64,000 nt of DNA from Eubacterium callanderi (GTDB taxonomy: Bacteria > Bacillota > Clostridia > Eubacteriales > Eubacteriaceae), in contig NZ_FRBP01000004.1 in assembly GCF_900142645.1 (NCBI RefSeq), positions 280,590 through 344,589 on the forward strand. The letters run 5' to 3'. Positions 63,522-64,000 of the stretch are shown here, one piece after another; position 1 is the stretch's first letter, and each line of letters opens with the position of its first letter. Position numbers and translations under genes: made by a program. The notes under the pieces were generated by a model that saw only the letters and a list, made by a program, of their open reading frames with translations, searched no databases and was not told the DNA's origin.

Positions 63522-63530
63522 GAGGGGGGA

Positions 63531-64000
63531 ATGAATCAATACAAAGAGATCGACGCGTTGGTCGGAACCTACAAAAATGGACAGAAATACCCCCCAAACA
63601 GCCCAGAGCGGGAAAACGCAAAAGTGGCGGGAGAAATGCTCATCATAACCTTTAAGCCCCTGGTGCTGTCCGTGATGAGCAGGTTTCAGGTGCCAGATGA
63701 GCAGTTTGAGGATGGCTTTCAGGACGGTCTTCTGGCCTTCATGAAGGGATTGGAGCGCTTTGACCCTGAGCGCGGCGCAGCTTTTAATGCTTTTATACGC
63801 ACCCATCTGTGTCAGTATTACAGAAAATGGAAAAGTGGGCGCTTTAATCAGTCGGTGACGGCCAAAAAACAGCTTGACGACAAAGCACCAGGAACGCAGG
63901 GGCTCACCTTTGCAGACACGCTGGCAGATGAAGCCCCCGGCCCCGAGAACGGTTTTATCTGGAAGAAAGAAAACGAGCGCCATCAAAGGAAACTGGCAGA
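63531..64000 (+). CDS. Sigma-70-family sigma factor, cut by the window end
   Basis: GGAGGGGGGA precedes ATG 63531, and the reading frame stays open to the last base, giving at least 156 residues. The segment FQDGLLAFMKGLERFDPERG with AAFNAFIRTHL is typical of sigma region 2, including the aromatic DNA-melting patch. The C-terminal region 4 lies outside the window. Placed after phage-like genes, it probably directs transcription of this element; late-gene or excision control is speculative. Confidence 0.8.
   Translation, partial: MNQYKEIDALVGTYKNGQKYPPNSPERENAKVAGEMLIITFKPLVLSVMSRFQVPDEQFEDGFQDGLLAFMKGLERFDPERGAAFNAFIRTHLCQYYRKWKSGRFNQSVTAKKQLDDKAPGTQGLTFADTLADEAPGPENGFIWKKENERHQRKLA

Overview
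The window looks like chromosome of a Gram-positive anaerobe of the Clostridia, most likely a Eubacterium/Acetobacterium-type organism. This is an inference from gene content and style, not from a database match. The signs are: de novo NAD genes with a NiaR-type regulator; a GlpP antiterminator; a three-gene oxygen-independent glycerol-3-phosphate oxidase with a DUF1667 subunit; PTS-type DhaK-DhaL-DhaM; an S-box (SAM-I) riboswitch; FtsEX with a PcsB-like hydrolase; a CpsB-type (PHP) phosphatase; strong AGGAGG ribosome sites; TTGACA/TATAAT promoters and U-tract hairpin terminators. No rRNA, tRNA or CRISPR array was seen.

Layout. 0-1.5 kb: a polytopic membrane protein of unknown function. 1.5-5.2 kb: nadA-nadB-nadC-niaR operon with a probable NiaR operator inside its promoter. 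5.3-6 kb: a small lipoprotein. 6-14.4 kb: a glycerol/dihydroxyacetone region, with glpK, glpP and the glpA-like/FAD oxidoreductase/DUF1667 genes on the minus strand and dhaK, dhaL, dhaM on the plus strand. A 550-bp regulatory gap separates the two arms. 14.5-16 kb: a VanZ-phosphoesterase fusion. 16-22 kb: exopolysaccharide assembly and control genes (CapD-like, Wzz-like, BY-kinase, CpsB phosphatase, an Ig-like membrane protein, and a convergent LytR-CpsA-Psr ligase). 22.3-28.6 kb: dnaE-pfkA-pyk. dnaE appears to start at a non-canonical ATC codon. 28.6-34.4 kb (minus): a CBS-domain transporter, a WalKR/PhoPR-like two-component system with a beta-propeller lipoprotein, and a TtcA-like enzyme. 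34.6-39 kb: a small membrane protein, a Cof-type HAD phosphatase, a structured RNA of about 250 nt, Xaa-Pro aminopeptidase, and SAM riboswitch-metK. 39.2-43.4 kb: ftsE-ftsX-M23 hydrolase-S41 protease. 43.5-48.3 kb: uvrB-uvrA with a possible SOS box. 48.4-51.8 kb: a SnoaL/LytTR regulator followed by a large secreted protein of unknown function. 52-55.1 kb: feoA-feoB and a CmpB-type membrane protein. 55.3-57.4 kb (minus): an EamA permease and an ornithine-racemase-like enzyme. 57.6-60.5 kb: leuS-rnhA. 60.6 kb to the end: an accessory block (ComK-like?, Bro-N, unknown genes, a truncated sigma factor) that looks like the edge of a prophage or integrated element.

How the genes work together. Glycerol is phosphorylated by GlpK and oxidised by the GlpA-like complex. 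GlpP, encoded just upstream of that complex, is followed by a strong hairpin terminator that it could read through. Dihydroxyacetone enters through PEP-dependent DhaKLM, and both routes feed the glycolysis genes pfkA-pyk. FtsEX with its adjacent M23 hydrolase forms a division-linked wall-cleavage module. The most rewarding places for follow-up are the 36-kb structured RNA, the glp antitermination hairpin, the dnaE start, the secreted protein with its LytTR neighbour, and the 60.6-64 kb element.
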